Assembly: GCA_034096865.1 (NCBI GenBank)
Contig: JAWQFJ010001204.1
Location: forward strand, 1 to 57,055
Direction of reading: 5' to 3'
DNA length: 57,055 nt
DNA from: Theodoxus fluviatilis
Taxonomy: Eukaryota > Mollusca > Gastropoda > Cycloneritida > Neritidae
Part shown: in pieces, positions 12,499 through 24,427 of the stretch
Layout of the letters: each line of letters opens with the position of its first letter
Position numbering within the stretch: the first letter of the stretch is position 1
The notes under the pieces: model-generated
Seen by the model: only the letters and a program-made list of their open reading frames with translations
What the model was told of the DNA's origin: nothing
Databases searched by the model: none
Made by a program: the position numbers and the translations under genes

Positions 12499-15400
12499 AT
12501 GAGAAATTGCAGTTTCCCCGAGGAGATGGACAGCGTTAGTTCTTCAACTAGCAGTGAACTTCATGAAGTCCGCACAGAGTCTACCTATGTGTGTGAGTAT
12601 AGACTGCATTGTTCTTTTGTCTCATTAGTGTTGAAAGTGGCTTACTATGATGTTTCTAGAGTTTACGTGATGTAGACTCTCTTCACTCATCATTGGCATC
12701 TTAGCACTGTTCCTACCACTCATTGCTGTGTGCAATGCATGTGTATATAAGTGTATCAATTGTCATTAAAATACTTACCTGCATCACCATCTTCCTTCTC
12801 TCAGTCCTGTGGCCAAGTTGAGGTTGTGCTTTGGATTCCTTTTTTAATCTCTATGCTTCTTTTTTTTAATTAATGGCATCTATGATGTAGATGTGAACAA
12901 CTTTGTTTTGCCTCTATGAGATAAGGAACTTATGTAGTAATCTTAGAAATATTGAATAATTTGGTTTTTGCCATGTGTGTGTGCATATACACAGAAGTGC
13001 TTATCTGTATGCATGCTTGCATGAGTGCGCGCGTGTGTGTGCATGTGTGTGTGTGTGCATGTGTGTGTGTGCATGTGTGTGTGTGTGAGACATGCATATT
13101 CTTGTGCATGCATGTGTTCGTGTGCATAAATGTGTACAGACTTGATTTTTACATCCAATGTGCTGCTTTGCTTTGCAGCCACATCGGACCAGGGCAGTGA
13201 GAGAAGCAGCGATGACAGTGCCAGCTCCTCACCTCTCAAAGTAAGTCCAGGCTGAAATGCTCTCTTTTTGTGACGGTCTGTTCACAGCCTGTGTGACTTG
13301 ACAACGAGATCAATACTTTCACCTCTTCAGATGTGTAGACTGCATTTCTGTAAATGAATTAAATACCTCCGCCGAGGAGGTTATGTTATACTCTTGGTTT
13401 GTAAGTTCTTCGGCAAAATAACTATAAAAGTTCACAACAGATTCTGATTAAATCTGGTGCAAGGTCAGGATTTCACCCAAGGAACAATCCAATTTTTGAG
13501 CTTGTCTGCTTAGTTATGTCATCTTGAAATGACAAGTATGAAGATAAATCCTAGTGCATCACAAAGTTGATGACATCAGACTATTGATGACATCTGCGTA
13601 TGCGCACTCAGACATCTCCAGCAGATGATAATATGAACTAAATTTTATAGTGTGTGGCCTGGCTGGCAGAACATCCTGTCTGAGTTAATAAGTACACAGG
13701 CCATGGGAGAGAAATTGTGACTTCCTTGGCGGAGGTTTGCGCTCTCAGAGTGCTCTCCACTTGTCTTTGTTCTGCTGGTTCAATCATTGGAAGAAAAAGA
13801 TGAGGGATGATGCGTAACTTCAGTGGGCTGTTTTCTTGTTTGGCACTTTGTCTGAGCTAGAAATGGATGGCAGTGGGGTAGGAGTGAAGGGGGTTTGGAT
13901 TGGTTTTTTGACTCACATGCGAAGCAAAAGTGAGTCTATGTACTGAGCCGTTTCGTCCGTCCGTCCGTCCGTCCGTCCGTCCGGGCGTCCATCCGGGCGT
14001 AAAAAACTTAAACGTTGGATTTTTCTCGGAGACTATTAAGTCTATCAACACCAAATGTGGCATGATGGTGTATGATGACAAGGCCTCAAAAAACATACAT
14101 AGTGACTTGACCTTGCTTCAAGGTCAAGGTCACAGGAGCCATAAATGTGGTCTCAAAAACAGTCATTTTTCACATTTTCCCAATTTTCTCCCACGTTATT
14201 GAGAATGGCGACCTTAGCTACAAGTGGTATATAGGTCAAAGCAAGCCCTATCTTTTGATACCAGTTTGGTTGACCTTGCTTCAAGGTCAAGGTCACAGGA
14301 GCTCTTCAAAGTTGGATTGTATACATATTTTGAAGTGACCTTGATTTTTTGTGTTTTTTTTTTAGTAATGCAGGATGTGATTATAAGACTGTTATGATGG
14401 ATATGCTTTTTCCTCCTTTTTGCTTTTATTTCATTTCCTTTCCCCCTTTTTTATTACTTGGTGATCTCTGAAAGGAACGTTTTCATTCTGTAGCAGGTAT
14501 TTTTTAAAGTAACCTTGTTTTGTTTTTTTTACATTCTTTTTTCTCTTTTGATAGATGTTCATTCCTGGATTTTCCTTGAGTAGATAATGGATATCTGTGG
14601 TGGGAAAAATATGTTTTTTAGGTTTAAATATACATCAGTGCATGGCAGATTTTCCAGGCTTTTTCTTAGATCTGCTTCAATGTTGCTGCTGAACCCCAGG
14701 GAAATATGAGATGTTCAATTTATATATATTGTAAATAATGTTTTTGAAATGTGTATGTAGCTGGTTCTTTTATATAAATTTTTAACATCTCATATTTCCC
14801 TGGGGTGCAGCAGCAACATTGAAGCAGATCTAAGCAAAGGCCTGGAAACACAAATAATTTATTTGTTACTGTATTGCAGACACTGTAGCTTATAGTTCCA
14901 TTTTGATGTTGCCCCCCCCCCCCCCCCCCCCCCCCCTCCCTCAAAAAAAAAAGTTGTGATTATGGTAACCTGAATGACCCTTTTTTCCCTTGGTGATCCC
15001 AAACTTTTTTTTCTCAATGTTTAAAAAGGAGGGGAAAAAGATAAGAAATTAAATTTACGGTAAAGAACAAACTGCATGCTGTCCCATCTTCCCTGCCCTA
15101 TGAGCACTCGGGAATCCACTTTTTAAGTAGAAAAAGTGTTTTCAGCCTTAGATAATTTTTTTTAATGTACCATCTGGCCTCTTCTAAAAAAATACAATAA
15201 AATAAGTTCAAGCCAACCAACCTACCGTCCTTATCTTTTTGGCCATGTTACCTTCACCCTTACTCTGGTGTCACAAGTGGGACTGTTCAGTCTGTCTGCA
15301 CTACTAAACAAAATCTACATCGCAAGGATGAAACATCTACATTTTTAATTTTGCACATGCCCTTTTAACCATCCAATAAAATATAGCATAACCCATGCCA

Positions 15401-16412
15401 GAAGTACTCATAAATGAACAAAGAACAACTCCATATCATTGTTTTAAGAGAATGGTAATGCTGAAATTTGTTGGGTTAATTTTTGGACAATACATTTCAC
15501 AATCTTCCCCCCTCACACCATATGGTGTGAACTAGCAGGCTTGGCCCAGTCACGACCTCAGTGAATATGCCATGACTACCAGGCTTAGGGTTAACCACAA
15601 CTTTCCCCCCCCCCCCCTAATCTTGATACTGGCTGCATTCACACTGTTTTTGGCCTCAAGATACAATGCGGCAGCCTCTTCTAGCCTTGTTCTCTAAAAA
15701 CAAAACAATCTTACTTTTCCAGAGACGGGAACATCCAAGCTCGTCCACAACATCCAGCCCAAGGAGGAAGGGTAGCGTTATTCCAAATATGCTGGATGGC
15801 ATTGACCTGAACACAGAGCAGGGGCGACTGGCACTGCAGCAGCAGGGCCCCAGCATCCCCCTGCACAGCAAGTGCTTCCGGGGCATCATCACCCAAAGCA
15901 GCCCAAGTTCACCTGAGCCTGAGTTGTCTGCGGGCAACTCTCTGAAGCGCGCCTTCAGCTGCCAGGATGAGCCAAGTGGCGCTGGCTTCTCCCAGGTCAG
16001 CCGAAATGTCCCAGATGAGAGTCGGTTAGATCGTGCCAAGCGGTTCAAACGGACAGCCGATGCCTTGAAAAAGTGTGGACTGTGGGAAGTGGCATTGAGA
16101 TCAGGAGACCTCATGAGGAGGAACCAGGAGCTTCAGAGGGAGATAGTAGCCCTGAAGAAGGATACTGCCAATTTCATTCACTCTGTTCTTCAGAATGCAG
16201 AGAACAAAGACTTAAGGAAGCACTTTCCCAGTGAGTTATTGGAGACCGCTGATAGTGCAGAGTCACCAAGTGATGGGGAGAACATATTCTCCCCTGAGCA
16301 GATGCTGGTTCAGGAGAACTCTGATACAGAGCAAGGCAGAGCGCCCAGTGTAGTGACCAGTGGCTATCACAGTGGAAGTGAGACGGTCAGCAACCACAAT
16401 GCCCAGTGGTAG
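12499..16412 (+). CDS. CIPC: CLOCK-interacting pacemaker (CIPC)-like protein
   Basis: Coding exons are 12499-12592, 13179-13240 and 15723-16412. Junctions are GT-AG, phases agree, and the total is 281 residues. The exon carrying the start begins at 12464; M1 (12499) is the first in-frame ATG in it, and M10 (12526) is an alternative. Known CIPC is a nuclear repressor that binds CLOCK and inhibits CLOCK-BMAL1. The diagnostic part is a helical segment at residues about 155-211 (RFKRTADALKKCGLWEVALR then GDLMRRNQELQ), matching the conserved C-terminal CIPC region. Upstream are Ser/Asp-rich stretches (SDQGSERSSDDSASSSP) like the vertebrate N-terminal acidic-Ser segment, and a basic SPRRKGS. The protein is shorter than vertebrate CIPC (about 400 residues), with a divergent middle. 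An additional upstream coding exon cannot be excluded because the frame is open back to the acceptor. Confidence 0.8.
13365..13736. mobile_element. MITE-like element with ACCTCCGCC termini
   Basis: This 372-bp segment in CIPC intron 2 has near-perfect terminal inverted repeats: ACCTCCGCCGAGG at 13365 and CCTTGGCGGAGGT at 13724 (one mismatch). The interior has no open frame. The terminus is of a kind seen in widespread animal MITEs. Confidence 0.55.
13910..14345 (+). mobile_element. GACTCAC element, copy A (3'-truncated)
   Basis: It starts with GACTCACATGCGAAGC, a (CCGT)n run, then a body almost identical to 32656-33075, including two TTCAAGGTCAAGGTCAC blocks. It stops after a TGACCTTGA motif near 14345 and lacks the 3' half present in copies B and C. 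Lies in CIPC intron 2, same strand as the gene. Overlapping small frames are element translations, not genes. Confidence 0.8.
14651..14848. repeat. Long near-perfect hairpin (65-nt arms)
   Basis: Arm 14651-14715 is the reverse complement of arm 14784-14848, with about three mismatches by eye and a 68-base AT-rich loop. It sits in CIPC intron 2. It may be a foldback MITE, or a transcribed hairpin able to give small RNAs. No second copy was seen in the window. Confidence 0.8.
14912..15255. repeat. Poly-C tract and diverged MITE (family D, copy 2)
   Basis: A run of about 25 C at 14912-14936 is followed from 14953 to 15255 by a sequence paralogous to the MITE at 43016-43294. Shared landmarks in order are TTATGGTAACC, a CATGCTGTCCCAT-like block, GGAATCCACT, CATCTGGCCTC and GCCATGTTACC. 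The terminal repeats here are eroded. Confidence 0.65.
15353..15600. repeat. Interspersed repeat family C, copy 1
   Basis: It is clearly paralogous to 24582-24870: TTGCACATGCCCTT, ATCCAA.GAAATATAGCA, CCAGAAGTACTCATA, ATGCTGAAATTT, TTCCCCCCTCA and GCCATG.CTACCAGG occur in the same order. No coding capacity. Located just upstream of the last CIPC exon. Confidence 0.7.
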
Positions 16413-19400
16413 AGTGTAGGACTTGCCTCATTGCTTTCACCCCAGCGGTGACAAACAGCTTTGCAGTTGTGGTGAGGTTTTTGTGTTCTATTTTATGAAT
16501 GGTTTTTATTTATGAGGCTCTGGTGAGGTTCATGCATTTTTAAAGTTGTTTTTTTTTCCAATTAGGTGAGCTGCAAGACATGCTCATCTGTGGTGTTCTG
16601 TGAAGGATGAGTCCAAAAAGTGTCCATGTGTTATTGACTTGAAAAGCATCACATAACTGGGAAGAGCACTCTGCTCGTGGCCAACACTCTCCTCATGAAA
16701 AGTCAGGTGTTTGCTGACTGTTGTTTTTGAGGCATTCAAGTGTAGGATAGGAGTTCCGTGCATCTATCTCATCTTTATCATATGTGCGTGTGTGGTTGAC
16801 CTGTAGTTGCTTGTAACATGGCATTATTTTTTCACTGTAGGTGCTGTATGTTTGCAAATGTTGAGGCATGCTGTATTGTTTATCCATGATCACCTCCTCG
16901 CTCACACCTACTCCCTCCAGCTGTGAAAAAGCATTTCATCCTTCGCCTGCCGAGAAATTTAATGGAACACCTTGCGGTAATAGGTGTTGGAAGGCATGTC
17001 AGGGTGATTGACAGGCATGTTGTGTGTATTTCAGGTATTGCGTGACTGATCTGCAGGCACGGCTGAAAGAAGCAGTTTTAAATGAGTGTGTTCCTGTCCA
17101 AAGAGTGGACAGGCTTGACCTTTGCTGACTCACAGCGAGCCACAGAGGATAGAGATCGATAGAGGAAGATTGTCCGAAAGTCATCAGTGGTGCCTCAATA
17201 ACCCATCTCAGGGTTAAGAGACTGAACTGAACTGAACTGAAACTGAACTGTTTTTGTCCAGGTGCAGTTTTCAATTGGCTATCGTGCCTCTTCTGTTATA
17301 TCTCAAAAAGGATATTATGTAGTTGGGGTGAGGCAGATTTTAAGCATCACTTGGTATTTTCCCAAATGTAGAGGAGTTGCATTTGCACACTGGGGAAGAG
17401 ATGAACACTAAGAGAACACAAATAGGAAGACAATACATACATCTTTCCAAAAAAATGCAGATCAAAAGCTGTCTCTCTCAAGTATAAGTTGTGGATGTAT
17501 CATAGCATTAATAGTACAGTTTTAGTTTTCTGTCTCATTTAGAAAGAATTGTTATACACCCAAGTATGTACACTTAGCAATCATTTTTGGTAGCCATCTT
17601 TCAATTCACGTATGCTTGGCATGAAAACAGGTTTTTTCCTGCAGACACACATACATATATGTGCCCATATGTGCATTCTTGCACACGCACACACGAACAC
17701 ATACATACACACACGTGCACACCGAGACATACTGTTTTTCCTTTTTTTAATTGCCCATGTATAGTGGAAAGTGGTTTTCCCCCCCAAAAAATGAAATATT
17801 AGTGTTTGGCTGAACAGAAGGTGAGAATTGAGAATACTTGAGCTCACATGTTTGGTTTTGAGATGATTGTATGAACTGCTAGCTCAGGTCATGAAATCAC
17901 TGAACTACTTTGTGAATGGATTGCTTTTGTGTTTGACCTCTTCTGGAGGCAAAACTGTGTGTGTGAGCTGGTAGGGTAGTTGACTTTCTCAAGGTTGACT
18001 TGGAACTTGAACGGAGAGCGCATCACAGATGACCTCATAGATCATGAAGAAGGCTGGACCTGCAGATCTGACTCCATCGCTTGTGCCATCTGCCAGTATT
18101 CTAGACTAGGATTATGTATGGCCTTGTTATTACTATCTCATCGTGTTCAGAAGGAAGGAAAGCACGTCATCTTGACTCCATACATCTTGCTTAACTCTAT
18201 GGATCTGAGATAGCACAACCCTCCCAGTGAAAAATGGTTTTTGTTATTTGATGAGGAGAATGCTACTAATTATGAAAAGTAGTCCCCCCCCCCCCCCCCC
18301 CAAATTGCTGTGCTCGTGTTGGGAACTTGACAGCATCCATTTTCTAAAGATCACATCTTGAAATGTTATGGTGAGCTTGATTTAGTAAACATGACTACTG
18401 GCAGGAAAATCTTGCCACTCATTAGCTCATTAACAAGGGATTAGATTGATCTTAGCCCTTGCAACCATAGCTCACATTCTTTTCTTAAAGGTGCTCAACA
18501 TTATTTATTCTGCTGGGGTTCAGGATATGACAGTTGCATTGTCTGTGGTTTGAACTTGACCTGTAATGCATTCACACTGACCTTTCATGAAGTATGTTGC
18601 TTTCTAATGTTTGTTTAAACAAGATGGATCTTCAGAGACTGTACTTGTAAATATCTCCCGCGTTTGCATCTTGATAAACAGCTGTAATACCTCAGAAACA
18701 AGCACAGATGAAAGTTGCAGACATTTTGTTTTTTGACATGTAATATGTTGTTCAACTTGTAGCATATGAGGACAGTGGTGATTGCTTCATTGAAATGTGG
18801 TGCTACACATTTTGTTTTCAATCCAGCTTGGGCTACTGTTCAATGACCCCAGGACAAGGGGAGCAGTCTAGATGGACTACTTGTGGTCAGTTATCAAGGC
18901 TCTCTGTAAACAGCTTATATCTGACTGAAATCCTGTGCTAGCACTGTCAGCTTGGGACTCTACAAAGGCTGATATTCCTCTGATGTTCCTCTATGCATTG
19001 CCTGTGCCACCACTGCTGTCTTGCTGGCCTCCCAGGGGATCTGCTCATGAAACAGTGATGATCATTGCCCTCAACAACAACTCCTGAAGGCCGTTTGTCT
19101 TTGTGAGGTAATATTGACGGTCAGTCTTGGATCTGACAGGAACGATGATGCCCTTTCCTCCCACACACCTGCACTGGGCTTGCTAGCCTTTGGGTGGGTG
19201 GGAAGGCTGGAGCTGTCACAGCCCGCGTGCATAACTTATCATAGTGTAGCCAGACGGTGCGACTTAAAAGTTAGATTAGGTTGCTCCCAGTCAAGTGACG
19301 AGTTCAGGATGACGGAAAACCACAAGACATTGTGATGTAGTGAAATCTTTTCACGTGATGGCAGCTACTGGAGAGGTTGGTGGATACTAGCAATCAAATT

Positions 19401-19849
19401 TGGAAGTTTTTGTTTGGTTTTGTTTTTTGGTTCATTTGTGTGTGTTGGCATTGTAAGACCAATGTGTGAGGACATCATTTTGAAGTGACTGGATTCCTCT
19501 GAGATCATTGGAAATGTTCACTACTGTTTTCTACATTGTGCTCATTTCTTGAAATAATCCTTAAAGTTGATGAATTTACACATGGTTGTTGTGATTTTAT
19601 TGATAATACTAAACAAATAGAAAATAATCAACTGGTCTGAACATGGAGAAAGATGCAAGCATTCAGGAATCATACCTGACACTAATGTCCTGGTAGCAAA
19701 ACCTCAAGAAATGTAAGCTTCAAAGAATTGAGTGATAAGCATTGTAGGAGTGCACGAGGATGCTTGATACACATGGTCAAGAGTACAGAGTTGGGCACTA
19801 AGCTGTGACATGAGTTATTAAAAATAAACAGTTTTGCATGTATACGAAC
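16413..19849. other. CIPC 3' untranslated region and intergenic DNA
   Basis: The 3' UTR of the CIPC-like gene begins here; its end is not clear, as no plus-strand AATAAA is obvious before 19822-19827. At about 17150-17250 a segment ending in GACTGAACTGAACTGAACTG looks like a retroposon 3' tail with a pentanucleotide repeat. A poly-C run lies at 18284-18301. No further coding exon was recognised. Confidence 0.4.
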
Positions 19850-20560
19850 AACACGTGTTTTTAGAAAAAAACGCGTCGGGATCGAAATTACCGATCGCGT
19901 GTTTTCATCCATCTTGAACTTATCACAAGTCGAACATTAATGATCCCAATGTAGTCTAAGGTTTATTTATTATGGTTTATAGAAGTTCACAACTGTAACA
20001 CCATGGGTCGAACAAAATCATTCACAGTCGTCGTAAGTTTCTGTTCAAAAACTTCCTACAGTTCGATTTCAATTCTGACAAGAAACCGGTGCAAAGATAA
20101 ACAATCGATCTTGACTTTATCAACACTAATACACAAATTAAGCTCACAAAGTCTATAATAAGCCGTTTTCGTTACAAAGCATGCACATTTTACCAGTTCG
20201 CAACTATTCACACCACAATCTTTCCTTGTTTTTTTTTTCGCCTCCGGCACATCCATTGTTCACAGTCTGACAATCAACAATGATAGCGTGGGTCGTCGCA
20301 AAAAGTCAACTTCCGCGAAAACGGATGTTCGCTAGGTGTTATATTTGAAAGTGTTTGCAACCCAAAAAAACGCAATTTCTGTCCCGATTGTAAAAGTGTT
20401 ACTAATGTGTGCCAAAAACTAAAAAATCTATATCTGAAAAAATCTACACCAAAAAAAAACATGCGCTAATGATTACGATGATTACCGTGTCCGTTTAGAA
20501 TATGGAACCTTTTTAGATTCGCAAGCAATTCTTACACAACGAGTTGCGAACTGTTTGACA
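19850..20560 (-). other. CpG-containing segment with a short basic open frame
   Basis: CpG is locally more frequent than in the flanks, and CACGTG occurs at 19850-19855. A minus-strand frame from 20256 begins MDVPEAKKKTRKDCGVNSCE, followed by a possible GT donor. It could be a first exon of an unrecognised minus-strand gene or chance. No matching downstream exon was found. Confidence 0.2.
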
Positions 20561-20990
20561 CAGTTTTGAGCATCTTAATTAAGTTTCTGGGTTATCATTT
20601 TTGTTTTTCAGTTAGTCTCTTATGAAGAACAATGTCCCAGTTCAAAGAAGGCAGAAAACATGCATTGAAACTGCTTTCCGTGTGTGTGAAAAAAGAGCAC
20701 TTCTGAAAAGTGTCACACTCTTTCTGGTTCCCAACACATGATCTTTCATACAAAAACACAAATAACTCAACATGTAGCATTTTTTAAATGACAAAAACTA
20801 TTATTGACAGAAACATTAAACTATTCTGAATACAGCAAAACAAGTTGGAAGACTGCGGGATTTCAAGTTTGATTTTGAGAGGCAAAACTTCCCAGGCAGG
20901 TAGCAGAAATCGCCCTATGCTCACCTCTTTACTCTTGACCACATATCAATAGAAGAAATACAGTTTCCTCCCTTCACCATGTGCATTATC

Positions 20991-21455
20991 AAGGGGGCAC
21001 ATGGTGTAGAAAAATGGGGTATTAGACAAAATCAAATGTTCAGCAAATGTTAATGCTATGTTGACAAAATATTGCAAGCAATACTAACAGACTACTGATT
21101 TTCTTTGTTTCAGATTGAGCTATTCATGAGTTATGACACTATAATTGAGAAATGCATATATGCATTTTTACCCCTGTCTGTTTGGTCTTAATTCTACATC
21201 CATTTATATGCAAACATTCAACATGCTAGCTTTATTCCAAGTCGCCTTATTTTGGGGGCAAAAATCGGTTTACTTATTTTTATGTGACTGTCATAATTCA
21301 TGAATGACTCAATCTGAAACAAGAAAAATTAGTCTGAATATTCCTTGTAGTGTTATTATATTATTTGTCAAATTTCATTAACATAGCATTAATATTTACT
21401 GAACAATTGATTTTGTTTTTCAAAAAACCCATTTTTCTCTGCCATGTGCCCCCTT
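20991..21455. mobile_element. MITE with AAGGGGGCACATGG termini
   Basis: This 465-bp element has inverted termini AAGGGGGCACATGG (20991) and CCATGTGCCCCCTT (21442), followed by TTAA-like flanks. Its last 110 bases align with 39545-39656, the end of the Kolobok/Mutator-like element in UBR7 intron 5, so it looks like a non-autonomous relative. No open frame of interest. Confidence 0.65.
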
Positions 21456-21524
21456 AACATTTTAAAAGTTTCATGGAAGAAGTGAGCAAGGAATAATGTA
21501 CAGTACTCATGAAACAAATAAGGG

Positions 21525-21530
<6 letters not shown>

Positions 21531-21587
<57 letters not shown>
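21531..21587. repeat. (GA)n microsatellite
   Basis: Uninterrupted GA dinucleotides. The overlapping Ser-Leu minus-strand frame is a repeat artefact. Confidence 0.9.
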
Positions 21588-21589
<2 letters not shown>

Positions 21590-22203
21590 ATGCATGCATA
21601 ACCATGTGTACGAGCATGTATGTGCATGTGTAAGATCCCTACTTGAGCAAAAAATCCTTTTCTGAGAAGGTGTGTTACAGCTAAGATGACTGAAAGAGGG
21701 ACAAATAGATCATTTTCCCATATAATCTGTTACAATTAGCATGATCAACTTCATACTACAAGCAAGTGTTTATTCCTAATACACTACCTCACTCAGACAC
21801 CTTTGGCTCTCAAAGTGTGCAAGCACTTACTCTAAATGCATTTATACCACCAGGACTTGCATTGAAGAAGTAATGTTATTTCAGATTCCAGGGTTGACCG
21901 CATTACTCTGGTTTTCAATAGCTGTAGTTCAAAGCTCGGATCTCCCCCCCTCCCCCTCCCCTCCTACTGTTAATGCACTGATCCATTTCAGCATGCAAAG
22001 GTCTGATACTTTCAAACATCCACGACACTTATCAGCCTCATGGTGTAGGCTCAGAAGGACGCCTTCCTCTAAGACAGCAACAAAAAATATTTTGAAGCAA
22101 AGATATAAATTGCCAACAATCACCTATCCATGACCTTTAATATGTTATTGTGTTATCACACGCTCTGTGTAAGTGTCTTCCATTTCCCACCTCTCTCATT
22201 CTG
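21588..22203 (-). other. 3' flank of the PPC-domain gene
   Basis: Includes a minus-strand AATAAA candidate poly(A) signal at 21774-21769, about 430 bases past the stop codon of the PPC-domain gene. Otherwise nothing recognised. Confidence 0.35.
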
Positions 22204-23966
22204 TTATAATGCAGTGTCCTGCCTGACGACAAGTTCACAATATCCCGACTTTTTATCCATTTCCCTAGAAAATTCTGCTCCACAACATTCACCAACGACA
22301 ACCTCAGCAGTAGTGAAAATGATCATTTCCCCAATGACATGACCCCCAAACACATGGCCCTCAGCATCGCTCAGTGAGGCATGGAGATGACCAGAGTTGC
22401 CAGACAAGGTGCCCACCAAAGACACTATTTCAAAGGGACCGGTGAAGTCCGTGATCTGCAAGACAGCAGAAGAAAGGAACTCTCTTGAAAAGTGTTGGCC
22501 ATCGGTACAAGGTAAAGGTGTGTGAATGTAGGCAAAAGATGGACCACTGGATTCCAGAAGACAAAACAAATAATGATCAAAAAGATTGCTGGGAGGTGTT
22601 GGAATCTCAGGGTTAGTATGGAAACAAAAGTCATGGGTATAGCCCTTCATCAGTTGTGTGTTTATGAAGTGACTCATCACCCATGTCTGGGTTTCAAACC
22701 GCTTGACACTTTGCCCCCAAATCACTGGGCTGCTTGATCAATCATTACTGATTCCTGGCGAAACACACAGCGACAGATAAGACGCACACAGTCAGGTACC
22801 AGCATCAACTCCACTCCATGTGGAGTATTCCAGCCTGAAGCTGTGTCATGGCCACATACTAGGATTAATCAAACTACAATGGGTGCCACTGCTGCCCTGA
22901 CAGGTACCCAGTTTTACACCTGGGTGGGGAGAAACAAAGGAAGTTCAGCACTTGGCTCAAGGAAGCAACTCTAGGAGCTACGCAGCTTTGAAAGAAGCAC
23001 CCAGTAGCTGCAAGCCGCTGCGAGTCAAGCACACTTACCAGTCGGCCACAGAGCAGAGTGAGAATATGAGATGATAAAAAAGTTGCATGTAGCTGTGAAG
23101 AGGGGACTGATGTAGCACTAAAATTACATAGTGTGAATCATTCACGCATGTAGATGCTGGTATCAGAAAACTTCTACAAAACAGCTAAATAATATCAAGT
23201 CATTGGAAGAAAACGGATGAAACGGACAAATAGAAAATAGATACTCATAAAACTGATCGAGCAGATGGCTTCAGTTTATTCACCTAATGGGATACACACA
23301 TGCACTTACAGCAGTTGCAAAACTCTTTATTTTTTATGCTTTGTGGGACGGAGCATTTTCATGTGCTCGTGCATTGCATCTTCACTTAAATGCTGCATTT
23401 GGCACAGAAATGACATCCACTGCCTTCTCCACCAGAATTAATCTATTGTTAGGATTTCAAGAAAAAGGAGCAGTTTATACCATGGTAAAATCCAAGGTAA
23501 CTGGCATTTCCTATGAATGAAATGTTTGCAACAACATCTGATTGCTTTGTAAACTTAAAGGCATGAAACATGCTGCAGAAAGTTGCAACTTGTTTACTTG
23601 TTTGTTTGCTTGCTTGTTATTGAATGGGCATGTTTCAGAAACTCAATAGGCTCACAAGTCTTTGCAGTCATTGGGTAGGTGCTCCGACATAGATGGCTTA
23701 CACACAATTTCTTTTGTCCATCCTACTGACTGATGCAAGGGAAACAACTCCAGCTGGAACTCCAGCTCTACCAAGTACAGTGATATTGTGCTAAACAGGT
23801 TCGCAAGGTGGAGTCAAATGATGAATTTTGATAAAAGCACTTTAGAGTAAGGTCAGTTTAAAATCAATGAATACATGCCTTCCTCAACTCTCAATTTCAT
23901 TTAATGGCCTCCCAATGGCATTTTGAGACATTAACTCAATTTAGCCACATAACTGTAACTAACTTT

Positions 23967-24011
<45 letters not shown>

Positions 24012-24427
24012 TAATGCACATGCATCTCCATGACTGTGTCTTTGTCCAACTTTCTCAGTCTCTATCTCTCTTTCTCCCCACCTCAGCATTCCCCCCCCCC
24101 CTTTCCCCCCCAACCCCACTCCCTCATCCCAGCTGAAGATTGATCAGCAGGTTCTGAGACCACGGGGCGTGTATTCCACAGTGATTTGATCAAAACATGC
24201 ATAAGCTGTGCTGACACCAAACCCTTATAACTGCCTGTACTAGAAAAAGGAAGAGAGCAGCTCACCTTGTTGGCGTTGGCCATGCGCAGCCGGGCCTTGG
24301 TGACGCTGCCCACACAGGTGAGAATGAAGGCGGCCTTCAGGCCCAGGGCTTTCACCTGCTCCAGCAAGGCAGACTGCAGCTCCTGTCCAGGATGCAGTCG
24401 CAGTGGGAAGCACTTCAGTGGATACAT
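22204..24427 (-). CDS. PPC/DUF296-domain protein
   Basis: Two coding exons on the minus strand, 24427-24266 and 22455-22204, joined by a phase-0 GT-AG intron, give about 137 residues. The product is essentially one PPC (plants and prokaryotes conserved, DUF296) domain. It has PLRLHPGQELQSALLEQVK, the strand AAFILTCVGSVTKARLRMAN, then GPFEIVSLVGTLSGNSGHLH, SLSDAEGHVFGGHV and a C-terminal strand. The GHLHxSLSD...GxVxGGH signature is diagnostic. PPC domains form trimers; in plants they accompany AT-hooks, and the role of stand-alone animal versions is unknown. No AT-hook is present here. I chose the first ATG (24427) of the upstream exon, which begins at 24444; a further upstream exon is possible. 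Database entries sometimes label animal homologues as GlmU-like, which is not supported by this sequence. Confidence 0.8.
22895..23057 (-). repeat. Decayed tRNA-derived SINE
   Basis: Parallel in sequence to the SINE at 42376-42916 (CTGGGTGGGGAGAA, GCTCAAGGA.GCAACTCT, CCAGT.GC.GCAAGC, GTCGGCCA), with degenerate A and B boxes. It lies in the intron between the PPC-domain exons' 5' region and flank. Not a functional tRNA gene. Confidence 0.6.
23058..24265. other. Intron of the PPC-domain gene
   Basis: Contains a (GT)n tract at 23969-24008 and a short poly-C run near 24090. The rest is unique AT-rich DNA with no recognised exon. Confidence 0.5.

Noticed and set aside
13930..14338. Small plus-strand frames with identical products at 13930, 14147, 32600, 32877 and 36231
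   Set aside because: They recur because they lie inside copies of the GACTCAC element; no start context, domain or codon bias supports expression.
15656..16114. 152-codon minus-strand frame over the last CIPC exon
   Set aside because: Shadow of the plus-strand CIPC frame, which has splice sites and conserved helix.
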